DNA from: Sphingomonas sp.
Lineage (GTDB): Bacteria; Pseudomonadota; Alphaproteobacteria; Sphingomonadales; Sphingomonadaceae
Assembly (NCBI RefSeq): GCF_017745215.1
Contig: NZ_JAGHZV010000016.1
Location: 1 to 64,000, forward strand
Length of the DNA stretch: 64,000 nt
Reading direction: 5' to 3'
Part shown: positions 6,983-15,206 of the stretch, in pieces
Layout of the letters: every line of letters starts with the position of its first letter
Position numbering within the stretch: position 1 is the first letter of the stretch
Program-made: the position numbers and the translations under genes
Notes under the pieces: generated by a model
Database searches by the model: none
What the model was told of the DNA's origin: nothing
The model's input: only the letters and a program-made list of their open reading frames with translations

Positions 6983-9517
6983 TCAGGCGGCTGCGCGCAT
7001 CATCTCCACCACCGTGCCAACGATCCTCGGCACGGCGTCGGGCGAGGCCGCCTCGAGCTCTTCCTCGAGCTTGCCGGCGAAGTGCCCGAGCTCGAGCTCC
7101 TTGAACATCCCCGCCGAGCCGGCGAGCTTGTGGAGCAGCCCGCAAAGCTCTTCCACGGCCCCGGGATCGAAGCTGCCCGAGGCTTGCAACTGCTCGGCGA
7201 ACGCCAGCAATTCGGCCTTGCGCGCATTGTAGCGATCGACGAGCGAAGGCTTCGCGGTGATCGCGGGCATCTCGGCCGGCGGCGCCTCGCGCACGGGACC
7301 CGCCGCGGGCGCCCAGCGGTGGAGCGCCTTGTCGAGCTGGGCGAGATCGAGCGGCTTGGCGAGATGCGCCTGCATCCCCGCGCTCAGGCACGCCGCGATG
7401 TCGTCGGCATAGGCATTGGCGGTGAGCGCGACGATCGGCAGCGCGGCTGCGTCGAAGCCGGCGTCCCGGATCGCGCGCGTGGCGTCGAGCCCGTTCATCA
7501 CCGGCATCTGCATGTCCATCAGCACGATGTCGAACGGCTCGTCGGTCCGCCCCGCGCGCACCACCGCCTCGACCGCGAGCGCGCCGTCGCCGACGATGGT
7601 GGCGCGATGGCCGAGCCGCGACAGCATCGCTTCCATCAGCGCCTGGTTCACGTCATGATCCTCGGCGAGCAGCACGCGCAGCGGCCGGGTCGCGACGGTC
7701 TCGCCGAACATCGGGGTCCTGATCGTCCCGCCGCCGCCCGCGGGGACGAACGGCAGGCGCAGGATCATCGTCGTCCCATGGTCGGGCACGCTCTCGAGCG
7801 TGAGCTCACCGCCCATCAGCGCGGCGAGCTGGCTGCTGATCGTCAGCCCCAGCCCCGTGCCGCCGTAGCGCCGCTGGGTCGAGGCGTCGGCCTGGACGAA
7901 CTCGCCGAACACCGCCGGCTGGCGATCGAGCGGGATGCCGATGCCGGTGTCGATCACGGCAATCTCGATCGTGTCGTCGAGGCGGTAGGCCGTGAGCGTG
8001 ACGCTCCCCCGGGTGGTGAACTTGACTGCGTTGCCGAGCAGGTTGAGCACCACCTGGCGAACGCGCAGCCCGTCGACCATCACGAACTTGGGCAGGTCGG
8101 CGCCGAACTGGAAGTCGAGCTTGAGGCCCTTCTGGATCGCCGCGGGCTCGGCGAGGCGGACGCAGTGGCTGAGCGCATGGCGCAGGTCGGTCGGCTCGGT
8201 CGCGACCTGCATCTGTCCCGCCTCGATCTTCGAGAGGTCGAGGATGTCGTTGAGCAGGTGCATCATCGCCTTGCCCGAATCGACGATCAGCGCGGCCTGG
8301 CGATGCTGGTCGGGCGAAAGCTCGCTGCGCAGCAGCAGCTCGGCGAAGCCCAGCACGCCGTTCATCGGCGTGCGGATCTCGTGGCTCATGTTGGCGAGGA
8401 AGCTCGACTTGGCCTGCGCCGCCGCTTCGGCGCGCTCGCGTGCGGCGTCGACTTCGAGCTCGAGCCCCTTGCGCGACGTCACGTCGCGCAGCGAGGCGAT
8501 GACTTCGCTCGGCTCGCCGGTCACCGGGTCGCGTACCAGCCCGGCGTGCGCCTCGATCCACATCAGCTGGTTCGGGTCGTCGTAGCGATAGGTGCGATAG
8601 AGGATGACGCCGCGATCGATCGCGCCGCTCGCGAGCAGCCCGTGGAACTGGAGGATCTCGGCCTGGTCCTCGGGCGAGACGGCGCCGTCGAGCGGCTTGC
8701 CGAGCAGCGCGCTCGGCTCCACGCCCAGCACCTGCCGCGCCGAGGGCGAAGCGTAGATGCAGCTCCCGTCGAGCGCGATGCGCAGCACCGCGTCGGTCGC
8801 ATTGGCCGCGAGCAGTCCGAGCTCGGCCTCCGCGCGCTCGCGGCGGACGATGTCCGCTTCGAGCGCGGCATTGGCGGTGCGCAGCGCGGCCATCCGCTCG
8901 CGCCGTTCGCGCACGAACAGCCAGCCGATCGCGAAGGTGAGCAGGCCGCTCAGCGCCAGCGTGATGATCAGCGGCACTTCGAAGGCGCGCGCGCGTGCCA
9001 GCCGCTCGGCGAGCAGCCGCTGCTCCTCGCTGCGGATCGCGCCGATCAGATTGACCAGCTGCTGCGAGGCGCGCTGCGCGGCGGGATCGTGGATCTGCGC
9101 GGCGATCGCGGCGAGCTCGGCCTTGTCGAGCCGGGTGACGGTGTGGCGCGCGATCGTCAGCCGCTCGCGCGCGAGGGCGCCGAGCAGGAGGGTGCGCCGG
9201 TGCTGGGGCGGATTGTCCGCAGTGAGCGAAGCGAGCGCGTCGAGGTCCGCGGGCAGGCCGGCGGCGATCTCCTCCAGCCCGGCAGGATTGCGCGGGTCGG
9301 CCGCAAGCACATGGTTGCGGCGCAGCAGCTCGGAGCGGAGCATCTTGATGCGGATGCCCGACAGCCGGTCCGAGACTTCAAAGGTGTGGCGCACCCATTG
9401 GTCGGCCAGCTGCTTCTGCCAGGCGAGCCAGACCCCCGATCCGGCGCAGCAGCTCAGCAGCAGCAGCGCCGCCGCGAGCATGCGCTGCGATCGATGGCGG
9501 GCAGCACGGGTCAGCAT
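6983..9517 (-). CDS. hybrid sensor histidine kinase with receiver and Hpt domains
   Basis: The product is 844 aa counted from the ATG at 9517, which has GGGAG upstream; a GTG lies one codon earlier. In order: membrane segment about 14-33, periplasmic helical region to about 180, second membrane segment 183-203, and PAS (about 235-350). Then come HisKA with His379 in FLANMSHEIRTPMNGVLGF, HATPase_c (NAVKF, DTGIGIP, GGTGLGLTI), a receiver with Asp668 in VLMDMQMPVMNG, and a C-terminal Hpt with His796 in LLHKLAGSAG. It therefore holds all components of an internal phosphorelay except the final receiver. Two receiver proteins (9687 and 10058) are transcribed divergently and are plausible terminal acceptors. 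Confidence 0.9.
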   Translation of the reverse strand: MLTRAARHRSQRMLAAALLLLSCCAGSGVWLAWQKQLADQWVRHTFEVSDRLSGIRIKMLRSELLRRNHVLAADPRNPAGLEEIAAGLPADLDALASLTADNPPQHRRTLLLGALARERLTIARHTVTRLDKAELAAIAAQIHDPAAQRASQQLVNLIGAIRSEEQRLLAERLARARAFEVPLIITLALSGLLTFAIGWLFVRERRERMAALRTANAALEADIVRRERAEAELGLLAANATDAVLRIALDGSCIYASPSARQVLGVEPSALLGKPLDGAVSPEDQAEILQFHGLLASGAIDRGVILYRTYRYDDPNQLMWIEAHAGLVRDPVTGEPSEVIASLRDVTSRKGLELEVDAARERAEAAAQAKSSFLANMSHEIRTPMNGVLGFAELLLRSELSPDQHRQAALIVDSGKAMMHLLNDILDLSKIEAGQMQVATEPTDLRHALSHCVRLAEPAAIQKGLKLDFQFGADLPKFVMVDGLRVRQVVLNLLGNAVKFTTRGSVTLTAYRLDDTIEIAVIDTGIGIPLDRQPAVFGEFVQADASTQRRYGGTGLGLTISSQLAALMGGELTLESVPDHGTTMILRLPFVPAGGGGTIRTPMFGETVATRPLRVLLAEDHDVNQALMEAMLSRLGHRATIVGDGALAVEAVVRAGRTDEPFDIVLMDMQMPVMNGLDATRAIRDAGFDAAALPIVALTANAYADDIAACLSAGMQAHLAKPLDLAQLDKALHRWAPAAGPVREAPPAEMPAITAKPSLVDRYNARKAELLAFAEQLQASGSFDPGAVEELCGLLHKLAGSAGMFKELELGHFAGKLEEELEAASPDAVPRIVGTVVEMMRAAA

Positions 9518-9567
9518 CACAACTCCCAGAACGCCGGAACGGAGAAGCGGGAAGTAACCATATAAGG

Positions 9568-9582
9568 CTAACGGGCCGTTAG
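9568..9582. promoter_or_regulatory. palindrome CTAACGGGCCGTTAG in a divergent promoter region
   Basis: Seven-base arms CTAACGG and CCGTTAG flank a single central G. The site lies between the hybrid kinase (start 9517) and the receiver gene (start 9687), where both promoters must be. It could be an operator for a dimeric regulator; no known regulator consensus was recognised. Confidence 0.35.
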
Positions 9583-9686
9583 GACCTCTTGTGGCAATTC
9601 CTTAAGTGTTCGGAAGGCCGAAGCATCGTAGAGGCCGCGGGACTGGAGTAACGTTCGCCGATCCGGCGACCGAGGCGAGTTGGTCC

Positions 9687-10055
9687 ATGGCGCGTATCAT
9701 CATTGCCGAAGACGACGAGATCGTGGGACAGATTGCGCAGGACGCGCTGATTGCTGCCGGCCATGGCGCCGGCGTGGTCGGCAACGGCGTCGAGGCGCTG
9801 CGCGTGATCAAGGCGCGGCGGCCGGACCTGGTGATCCTCGATTGCAACATGCCCGAGCTTTCGGGCGTTCTGCTTGTCCAGGAACTGCGCAAGATGCCCG
9901 AGTTCGCCAAGCTGCCGGTGATGATGCTCACCGGCCGCCGCGGCGAGCGCGACGAGGAGCTGGCGCGCTTCGCCGGAGCGGACGACTATATGAAGAAGCC
10001 CTTCGATCCCGATGAGCTCGTCTTCCGCGTCGACGAGCTGCTCGCCAAGGGCTGA
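9687..10055 (+). CDS. single-domain response regulator
   Basis: The 122-aa receiver has ED-D at residues 8-10, phosphoacceptor Asp52 in VILDCNMPELSG, MMLTGRRG at the switch threonine, and Lys104 in MKKPF. There is no output domain. The start MARIIIAEDD was chosen by alignment with the tandem neighbour, which begins MARIIYVEDD; a longer reading frame upstream has no family support. The gene is divergent from the hybrid kinase at 6983-9517 and is followed 2 bp later by a second receiver, which suggests a phosphorelay output pair. Confidence 0.87.
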   Translation: MARIIIAEDDEIVGQIAQDALIAAGHGAGVVGNGVEALRVIKARRPDLVILDCNMPELSGVLLVQELRKMPEFAKLPVMMLTGRRGERDEELARFAGADDYMKKPFDPDELVFRVDELLAKG

Positions 10056-10057
10056 GC

Positions 10058-10579
10058 ATGGCGCGCATCATCTATGTCGAGGACGATCCGCTGGTCGGCG
10101 AGGTCGTCCAGTCGATCCTCACCGAGGCCGGTCATCTGGTCGGCGTGATCGCGCACGGCACGCTCGCCTTCGACACCATCGCCTTCAAGAAGCCCGACCT
10201 GGTGATCCTCGATCGCGGCCTGCCGGGCATGACCGGCGTCGAGATCCTCGAGGCGATCCGGCGCCTCCCCGGCCTCTACCTCACGCCGATCCTGATGCTC
10301 AGCGCCAAGGGCAGCGAGGAAGCGATCGCGGAAGCGATGGAATCGGGCGCCAACGACTATCTGGTGAAGCCCTTCGAGCCCGAGGAGCTGGTCCGCCGCG
10401 TCGGGCAGGTGCTCAGGGCGAACAACTGGAAGCGCGAGGAGAAGGCGACCGCCGCCGCGGAAGTCGTCGAGACCGCCGAGGCTCCGGAGACGCCCGCGGC
10501 GCCCCCGTCCTCAGTTGAGCATGGTGGCGGTGATCTGACGCCCGAGCTCGCGCAGCTCGTGAGTCTGTTCCGGCAATAG
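10058..10579 (+). CDS. response regulator receiver with a disordered C-terminal tail
   Basis: The 173-aa product has a receiver at 1-120 (EDD at 8-10, Asp52 in VILDRGLPGMTG, MLSAKG, Lys104 in LVKPFEPEE). It is followed by about 50 residues rich in Ala, Glu and Pro (KATAAAEVVETAEAPETP) that end in a short hydrophobic helix, LTPELAQLVSLF. The first ten residues nearly match those of the preceding receiver, so the pair probably arose by duplication. Its last 69 bp overlap the 3' end of the GAF gene on the other strand. The tail could be a docking segment; that is a guess. Confidence 0.83.
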   Translation: MARIIYVEDDPLVGEVVQSILTEAGHLVGVIAHGTLAFDTIAFKKPDLVILDRGLPGMTGVEILEAIRRLPGLYLTPILMLSAKGSEEAIAEAMESGANDYLVKPFEPEELVRRVGQVLRANNWKREEKATAAAEVVETAEAPETPAAPPSSVEHGGGDLTPELAQLVSLFRQ

Positions 10580-11005
10580 CCGGGCGCGCGGCAGCGAATC
10601 GATCGCGCACAGCGCGCCGAAGGGCTGGCCGCAGGGCGTGACCAGCGGCAGTCCCACGTAGAAGCGGATGCGCGGCGTACGCTGTACCAGCGGGTTGCCC
10701 GCGAAGCGCGGGTCGAGCGCCGCATCGAACACGCACATGATCTCGTCTGGATTGGCGATGGCGTGGCCGCAGAAGGAGATGTCGCGCTCCACTGCGTGCA
10801 TCTCCATGCCCTTGGCGGCCGAGACGACCTGCCGGTTGCGATCGATCACCGTCGCCACGCCGACCTGCGTGCCGAACAGCTCGGCGACACGCTCGACCAG
10901 CGGCTGCGCCCTCTCGGGCCGCCGCTTCGCCAGTCCGTAGCGATCCACCGCCGCCTGGCGCTGGGCCTCGTTCTTCAATCGGGGGGCGAGCGCGTAGAAG
11001 TTCAC
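10511..11005 (-). CDS. GAF domain protein
   Basis: The 164-aa product has a GAF fold signature: ELFGTQVGVATVIDRNRQ, ISFCGHAIANPD, FYVGLPLVTPCGQPFGALC. This GAF type (A-I-D-S-L-P near the end) occurs in stand-alone sensory proteins and as a sensor of kinases and cyclases. A GTG at 11003-11005 is taken as the start because GAGGA lies 6 nt upstream and the sequence before it does not resemble a protein. Ligand is unknown. It is convergent with, and overlaps, the receiver gene at 10058-10579. Confidence 0.75.
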   Translation of the reverse strand: MNFYALAPRLKNEAQRQAAVDRYGLAKRRPERAQPLVERVAELFGTQVGVATVIDRNRQVVSAAKGMEMHAVERDISFCGHAIANPDEIMCVFDAALDPRFAGNPLVQRTPRIRFYVGLPLVTPCGQPFGALCAIDSLPRARLLPEQTHELRELGRQITATMLN

Positions 11006-11131
11006 GGAAAGTCCTCGGAAATACGGTTCCAGGTCTTTGCGCGACAAAGGTGAGCGGACCGTAAATCCCGCGTCCCGGTGTTGTCCTCCCCGCCGCGACG
11101 CCGCGTGGACACGACATTCGTCGCATTCGCC

Positions 11132-11156
11132 GGAACGGGCCCTCTCCGGCTTCGTT
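11132..11156 (+). promoter_or_regulatory. EcfG-type (general stress response) promoter
   Basis: GGAAC at 11132-11136, exactly 16 bases, then CGTT at 11153-11156. This is the alphaproteobacterial EcfG consensus (GGAAC-N16/17-CGTT). It lies 27 bp upstream of the ATG of the lipoprotein gene at 11184, leaving room for a short leader with its AGGAG site. Confidence 0.75.
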
Positions 11157-11183
11157 GAGGCGCCGCAGAGAGGAGAATTCCTG

Positions 11184-11768
11184 ATGAAACATGGGTTTAT
11201 TTTGGCGCTCGGCGCGTGCGCGCTCGCCTTGTCGGCCTGCGGGAGCAAGACCGACACCGAGACCACGGCGACCAACAGCGGCTCGGTGACCGACATCTCG
11301 ACCGACACCGACAACGGCACCGAGAACGCCACCGTCGCCGTGCCCGCGATGAGCGGCCAGGAATTCGCCGACGCCGCCGCTTCGACCGACGCCTATGAGA
11401 TCGAGGCGGGCAAGCTCGCCGAGCAGAAGGCGACCGACCAGAAGCTCAAGGACTTCGGCAAGATGATGGTGGACAACCACACCACCTCGACCGCCAAGCT
11501 CAAGGCCGCGGCCGGCAAGGCCGATCCGGCGATCACGCCCAACCCCAAGCTCGATCCCGAACAGTCGGGCAACCTCGAAGCCCTGCGCGCGGCGACCGGT
11601 GCGGATTTCGACGCGCTCTACAAGCAGCAGCAGGTCGCCGCCCACCAGAAGGCGCTCGCTGCGATGAAGGGCTATGGCGAGACGGGAAGCGTGCCCCAGC
11701 TCAAGGACTTCGCCTCCGACACCGCGTCGATCGTGCAGACGCACCTCGACAAGATCCTGGGGCTGTAG
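11184..11768 (+). CDS. DUF4142 family lipoprotein, probable stress-response gene
   Basis: The 194-aa product has a lipoprotein signal MKHGFILALGACALALSACG with the lipidated Cys19. An acidic, Thr/Asp-rich linker (about 20-55) follows, and then a helical DUF4142 domain (EFADAAASTDAYEIEAGKLA, then FGKMMVDNHTTSTAKLK). DUF4142 proteins are ferritin-like four-helix bundles of unknown function, often secreted. The ATG follows AGAGGAGAATTCCTG. A perfect EcfG-type promoter precedes it, so it should be induced with the general stress response encoded at 40840-45302. Its location is probably periplasmic and membrane-anchored. Confidence 0.85.
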   Translation: MKHGFILALGACALALSACGSKTDTETTATNSGSVTDISTDTDNGTENATVAVPAMSGQEFADAAASTDAYEIEAGKLAEQKATDQKLKDFGKMMVDNHTTSTAKLKAAAGKADPAITPNPKLDPEQSGNLEALRAATGADFDALYKQQQVAAHQKALAAMKGYGETGSVPQLKDFASDTASIVQTHLDKILGL

Positions 11769-11795
11769 TCGCGAGGATCCGCCTCGCAGGGAAGG

Positions 11796-11885
11796 TGGCG
11801 GAGAGGGTGGGATTCGAACCCACGTTACGGTTGCCCGTAAACCGCATTTCGAGTGCGGCGCGATCGACCACTCTGCCACCTCTCC
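11796..11885 (-). tRNA. tRNA-Ser (anticodon CGA)
   Basis: Read on the minus strand, acceptor arms GGAGAGG (5') and CCTCTCC (3') pair. The anticodon loop CTCGAAA carries CGA at 11849-11851, and a long variable arm typical of class II tRNAs follows (TTTACGGGCAACCGTAA). The T-loop GGTTCGAATCC is present. The 3' CCA is encoded (11796-11798). Confidence 0.95.
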
Positions 11886-12019
11886 GCAGAGGCGTTTTTC
11901 GGTTGCAGTCCCGCTTCGGGACCTCATCCGGGTCGCTGTGAGGCGCGGCCCTTAGACCAATCATTCGAGCCCCGCAAGCGCCCGCTTGTGCGACGCCGAA
12001 CGCACACTAGATTATTGGC

Positions 12020-12400
12020 ATGACTGGCGTACCCACCCGTTCCGCGCCGCTTGATCCCGGAGTTCCCCTGCCCCCGGTCGCGAGCGCACGCTTTGCGATC
12101 GGCGATGTCGTGAAGCATCGCCTCTTCGATTTCCGCGGCGTGATCTTCGACGTCGACCCCGTCTTCGCCAACAGCGAGGAATGGTATGAGGCGATCCCCG
12201 AGGACGTCCGCCCGCCCAAGGACCAGCCCTTCTACCATCTCCTCGCCGAGAACGCCGATTCGACCTACATCGCCTATGTCAGCCAGCAGAATCTGGTGAC
12301 CGACGACAGCGGCGATCCGGTCGACCATCCGGCGATCGAGGGGCTGTTCGATGGTTACACCGGCAGCCGCTACACGCTGAAGCCGCTGCACCGGCATTAG
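12020..12400 (+). CDS. hspQ: HspQ-like heat-shock protein (hemimethylated-DNA-binding/YccV domain)
   Basis: The 126-aa product has about 24 Pro-rich N-terminal residues, then the YccV/HspQ domain: FAIGDVVKHRLFDFRGVIFDVDP, YHLLAE, and YIAYVSQQNLV. In enterobacteria HspQ binds hemimethylated DNA and acts as a specificity factor for Lon protease; whether that holds here is unknown. The length is slightly above the usual 105 aa because of the N-terminal tail. It is a lone gene, followed by a palindromic repeat. Confidence 0.85.
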   Translation: MTGVPTRSAPLDPGVPLPPVASARFAIGDVVKHRLFDFRGVIFDVDPVFANSEEWYEAIPEDVRPPKDQPFYHLLAENADSTYIAYVSQQNLVTDDSGDPVDHPAIEGLFDGYTGSRYTLKPLHRH

Positions 12401-12438
12401 ACACGCCTCCGTCCCTTCAGTCGTCCCAACCCTTCCTT

Positions 12439-12520
12439 CGTCATCCCGGCGAAAGCCGGGACCCAGGACCGCGAGCGATGTCCTGCTTGACCCTGGGTCC
12501 CGGCTTTCGCCGGGATGACG
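12439..12520 (+). repeat. 82-bp nested palindromic repeat (copy 3)
   Basis: Arms are intact, and the loop reads CCGCGAGCGATGTCCTGCTTGA. It lies 3' of hspQ and upstream of the rplU promoter. Confidence 0.95.
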
Positions 12521-12571
12521 GTTGGTGAGGCGCTTCCGGCCATCACACCGTCACAAAACCGGAACTAATGG

Positions 12572-12600
12572 TTGACTTCGAAGCGCCGCTCCCTTAGCTG
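12572..12600 (+). promoter_or_regulatory. candidate sigma-70 promoter of rplU-rpmA
   Basis: TTGACT at 12572-12577 and TAGCTG at 12595-12600 are 17 bp apart, about 60 bp upstream of the rplU start. The -35 match is good and the -10 is weak, as is usual in GC-rich alphaproteobacteria. Confidence 0.45.
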
Positions 12601-12661
12601 CGCGCTTCCTCCTGCCGGGTCGCTGCCTGGCGGGCACAAGCATTTGGACAGAGAAGAAGCC

Positions 12662-13054
12662 ATGTTCGCAGTGGTGCGCACGGGCGGCAAGCAGTATCGC
12701 GTTGCCGCGGGAGACAAGATCGTCGTCGAGAAGCTCGACGGCGAGGCCGGCTCGTCGGTCACGCTGGGCGACGTCCTGCTCGCCGGCGAAGGCAGCGAGC
12801 TGAAGCCCGTCGACGGCCTGACCGTCTCGGCCGAGATCGTCGCCCAGGCGAAGGGCGAGAAGGTGATCGTCTTCAAGAAGCGTCGCCGCCACAATTATCG
12901 CCGCAAGAACGGCCACCGCCAGCAGCACACGATCCTGAAGATCGTCGCGATCGGCGCGGCCGAGGAGAAGAAGGCGACCAAGGCCAAGGCCAAGAAGACC
13001 GCCGACGCCCCTGCCCCCGAAGCGGCTGCCGAAGCCCCGGCGGCGGAAGCCTGA
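12662..13054 (+). CDS. rplU: 50S ribosomal protein L21
   Basis: The 130-aa product begins [20 protein letters not shown] and contains the L21 signature region [20 protein letters not shown], which contacts 23S rRNA. It has an Ala/Lys/Glu-rich C-terminal extension of about 30 residues ([20 protein letters not shown]), as is common in sphingomonads. It forms the standard operon with rpmA, 23 bp downstream. Confidence 0.97.
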   Translation: MFAVVRTGGKQYRVAAGDKIVVEKLDGEAGSSVTLGDVLLAGEGSELKPVDGLTVSAEIVAQAKGEKVIVFKKRRRHNYRRKNGHRQQHTILKIVAIGAAEEKKATKAKAKKTADAPAPEAAAEAPAAEA

Positions 13055-13077
13055 GCGAGCGAAGAGGAGTATAGACA

Positions 13078-13347
13078 ATGGCACATAAGAAGGCAGGCGG
13101 CTCTTCGCGCAACGGCCGCGACTCGCAGAGCAAGCGTCTCGGCGTGAAGAAGTTCGGTGGCCAGGCGGTCGTCGCGGGCAACATCCTCGTCCGCCAGCGC
13201 GGTACGAAATTCTACCCGGGCACCAATGTCGGCATCGGCAAGGACCACACCCTGTTCGCACTCGTGAACGGCCGCGTGTCGTTCCACGACGGCAAGCTCG
13301 GGCGGAAGTTCTGTTCGGTAGAGATGATTGCCGAGGCGGCCGAGTAA
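13078..13347 (+). CDS. rpmA: 50S ribosomal protein L27
   Basis: The 89-aa product begins [20 protein letters not shown], the N-terminus that reaches the peptidyl transferase centre, followed by [19 protein letters not shown]. Full length, with GAGGAG upstream. Together with rplU it forms the usual L21-L27 operon; obgE, often the third member, is 3.2 kb downstream here. Confidence 0.97.
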   Translation: MAHKKAGGSSRNGRDSQSKRLGVKKFGGQAVVAGNILVRQRGTKFYPGTNVGIGKDHTLFALVNGRVSFHDGKLGRKFCSVEMIAEAAE

Positions 13348-13351
13348 CATC

Positions 13352-13442
13352 GGGCAACCAGCCGGGTTGCCCACCAGGGCGACCCGGGTCCGGACACGGA
13401 CCAACGCATAAGGGAGACGGGTCGCCCCGGTCTCCCTTTTTT
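13352..13442 (+). terminator. two stem-loops ending in a rho-independent terminator after rpmA
   Basis: First is GGGCAACC (13352-13359), a 5-nt loop and GGTTGCCC (13365-13372). A second hairpin follows: GGGAGAC at 13412 pairs with GTCTCCC ending at 13436, followed directly by six T residues (13437-13442). The second is a strong intrinsic terminator for the ribosomal protein operon. Confidence 0.85.
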
Positions 13443-13524
13443 GCTGCTCCCTCAACCCGCTAATGTCTCGCTGGCGTCATCGTGGCGCGCCAGGGGCATG
13501 GCAAAAGAGTCGAGGAGAGTACGG

Positions 13525-14097
13525 ATGTTCGTGCGTACCGAGAGACTGACGCTCAGGCCCTTCTGGCCCGAGGATGCGCCTGCGCTCGCTCGCGCGATCG
13601 GCCATGAATCGGTCGTGCGCAACCTCGCCAAGGTGCCCTGGCCCTATGCGCTCGGCGATGCCGAGAGCTTCGTCGCGACCCGCCACCGCGAGACGCCCGG
13701 CCCGGTCTTCATGATCTGGGCGCATGAGGGCGACGTGATCCGGCTGATCGGCGGCATGGGGCTGCACCCGCTCGAAGACGGCAGCCACGAGTTCGGCTAT
13801 TGGCTGACCCCCGCGGCCTGGGGCCGCGGCTATGCGACCGAGGCCGGGCGCGGCGTGCTCCAGACCGCGCGCCACACGCTGCGGCTGAAGCGCGTCGTGG
13901 CGGGCCATTTCGTCGACAATCCGGCGTCGGGCCGGGTGCTGCGCAAGCTCGGCTTCTGCCCGACCGGCAAGGTCGAGCCGCGCCACTCGGTCGGCCGCGG
14001 CGGCGAAGCGCCGTGCGCGACGTTCGAACTCGAACTGGGTGGTGATGGGGTGGACTGCAATGGCCCGCAAGACGACCGAATGGCCGTGGCGGCGTGA
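13525..14097 (+). CDS. GNAT-family N-acetyltransferase (RimJ/RimL-like)
   Basis: The 190-aa product begins MFVRTERLTLRPFWPEDAPAL, typical of the RimJ/RimL group. The acetyl-CoA-binding region is around YWLTPAAWGRGYATEAGRGV (110-130) and a late NPASGRVLRKLGF motif is present. The start at 13525 follows GAGGAG; sequence further upstream is not conserved in type. The last 25 residues (DGVDCNGPQDDRMAVAA) look like a non-conserved tail. The acceptor substrate (protein N-terminus, antibiotic or metabolite) cannot be told. Confidence 0.85.
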   Translation: MFVRTERLTLRPFWPEDAPALARAIGHESVVRNLAKVPWPYALGDAESFVATRHRETPGPVFMIWAHEGDVIRLIGGMGLHPLEDGSHEFGYWLTPAAWGRGYATEAGRGVLQTARHTLRLKRVVAGHFVDNPASGRVLRKLGFCPTGKVEPRHSVGRGGEAPCATFELELGGDGVDCNGPQDDRMAVAA

Positions 14098-14145
14098 CTG
14101 GAGCTGAAGGCCCATCCTTTGTTGGGGAGGTCCTCCAGATCCAGC

Positions 14146-14227
14146 CGCCATCCCGGCGAAAGCCGGGCCCCAGGGCCACGAGCGACGTCCTCTGCAACCC
14201 TGGATCCCGGCTTTCGCCGGGATGACG
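14146..14227 (+). repeat. 82-bp nested palindromic repeat (copy 4)
   Basis: The left end reads CGCCATCCCGGCG where others have CGTCAT; the rest of the arms match, with one GGATCC change in the right arm. It lies between the convergent acetyltransferase and metal-dependent hydrolase genes. Confidence 0.93.
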
Positions 14228-14311
14228 GTGGAGGGATGCCCAAAAGCTCGTCTCGATTGGTGTCACGCCCCCATTTCAGGGTAGCGGTTCTTCGATCGCG
14301 GGCGCACCAAC

Positions 14312-15154
14312 CTAAGCCAGCACCGCGGCGGCATAATCGCTCTCGGCCTTGCCGATCAGCGGCCGGTCGTCATGGTTCCAGGGGTGGAAGCCCGGCAGGT
14401 AATAGGCGACCAGCGCCGGCACCAGCCGGCGGAACAGCCCCGGCCTGCCCAACAGGAACCAGGTCAGCCCCCACTCCGCGCGCCAGCCGGTGATCCCGTC
14501 CTGCCGCAGCAGCTCCCGCGCCCCCGCGACGCGCTTGCGCCAGAAATTCATCGTCACGACGGTCATCATCACTGCCTTGAGCTTCCAGCGCTTCCACCGC
14601 GTCCAGTCGCGCGTGGCATGCAGCCAGGTGTCATAGGCGACGCCCTTGTGCTCGAGCTCCTCGATCGCGTGCCACTTCCACATGTCGGCAAGCTCGCGGT
14701 CGGTCTCGCCGAAGATAGCAGGGTCCTTGAGGAACAGCGTCGCGAGGATGGCGGTGTAATGCTCCAGCGCCATCGTCGCGGCGAGGTTCACGATCGCCGG
14801 GCGCCGGCGGATGATCGCGAGCGTCTCCTCGACCACCTGCTCGAGCGGCGCAAGATCGTAGCCCGCCTCGGTCACCCGCTTGTTGAACGCGACATGCTCG
14901 CGGCTGTGCATCACTTCCTGCTGGGTGAAAGCGCGGATCTCGGCCTCGAGCCGCGGCGGCGTGCCTTCGCGGAACGCCTTCACCGACTCGATGAAGAAGG
15001 CCTCGCCGGTCGGAAAGGTGATCGACAGCGAGTTGAGGAACGCCGTCGCCACCGGATCGCCGTCGTACCACCAGCGTGCCTGCGCCTTGCCCCGCCCGAA
15101 ACGGCGGTCGCGCGGGGTGATCACGAGGTCCGCGGGAGTCTTTGCTTTCGCCAC
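14312..15154 (-). CDS. predicted metal-dependent hydrolase (PF10118-like)
   Basis: The 280-aa product resembles the predicted metal-dependent hydrolase family PF10118. It has a helical core with acidic and histidine motifs that could form a di-metal site: TGEAFFIESVKAF, QQEVMHSREHVAFNK, MALEHYTAIL, and WKWHAIEELEHKGVAYD. A C-terminal GFHPWNHDD follows. The pattern E..., ExxH, E...H, ExxEH is ferritin-like. No signal peptide. It is divergent from a TetR-family gene across 56 bp, so that regulator probably controls it. The family has no firmly established reaction. Confidence 0.8.
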   Translation of the reverse strand: MAKAKTPADLVITPRDRRFGRGKAQARWWYDGDPVATAFLNSLSITFPTGEAFFIESVKAFREGTPPRLEAEIRAFTQQEVMHSREHVAFNKRVTEAGYDLAPLEQVVEETLAIIRRRPAIVNLAATMALEHYTAILATLFLKDPAIFGETDRELADMWKWHAIEELEHKGVAYDTWLHATRDWTRWKRWKLKAVMMTVVTMNFWRKRVAGARELLRQDGITGWRAEWGLTWFLLGRPGLFRRLVPALVAYYLPGFHPWNHDDRPLIGKAESDYAAAVLA

Positions 15155-15206
15155 GGCGATTCCTCCATTAAGCCGGGAAGCTTCAGGGGGCGTAGAACTT
15201 ACTTAC

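Noticed and set aside
9536..9560. GGAAC motif upstream of the receiver genes
   Set aside because: No CGTT-like element at 16 or 17 bp.
7082..9565. Very long reading frame opposite the hybrid kinase gene
   Set aside because: It is rich in Arg, Ala, Asp, Gln and His with no domain pattern, and the other strand encodes a complete kinase. Such antisense frames are expected in GC-rich codon usage.
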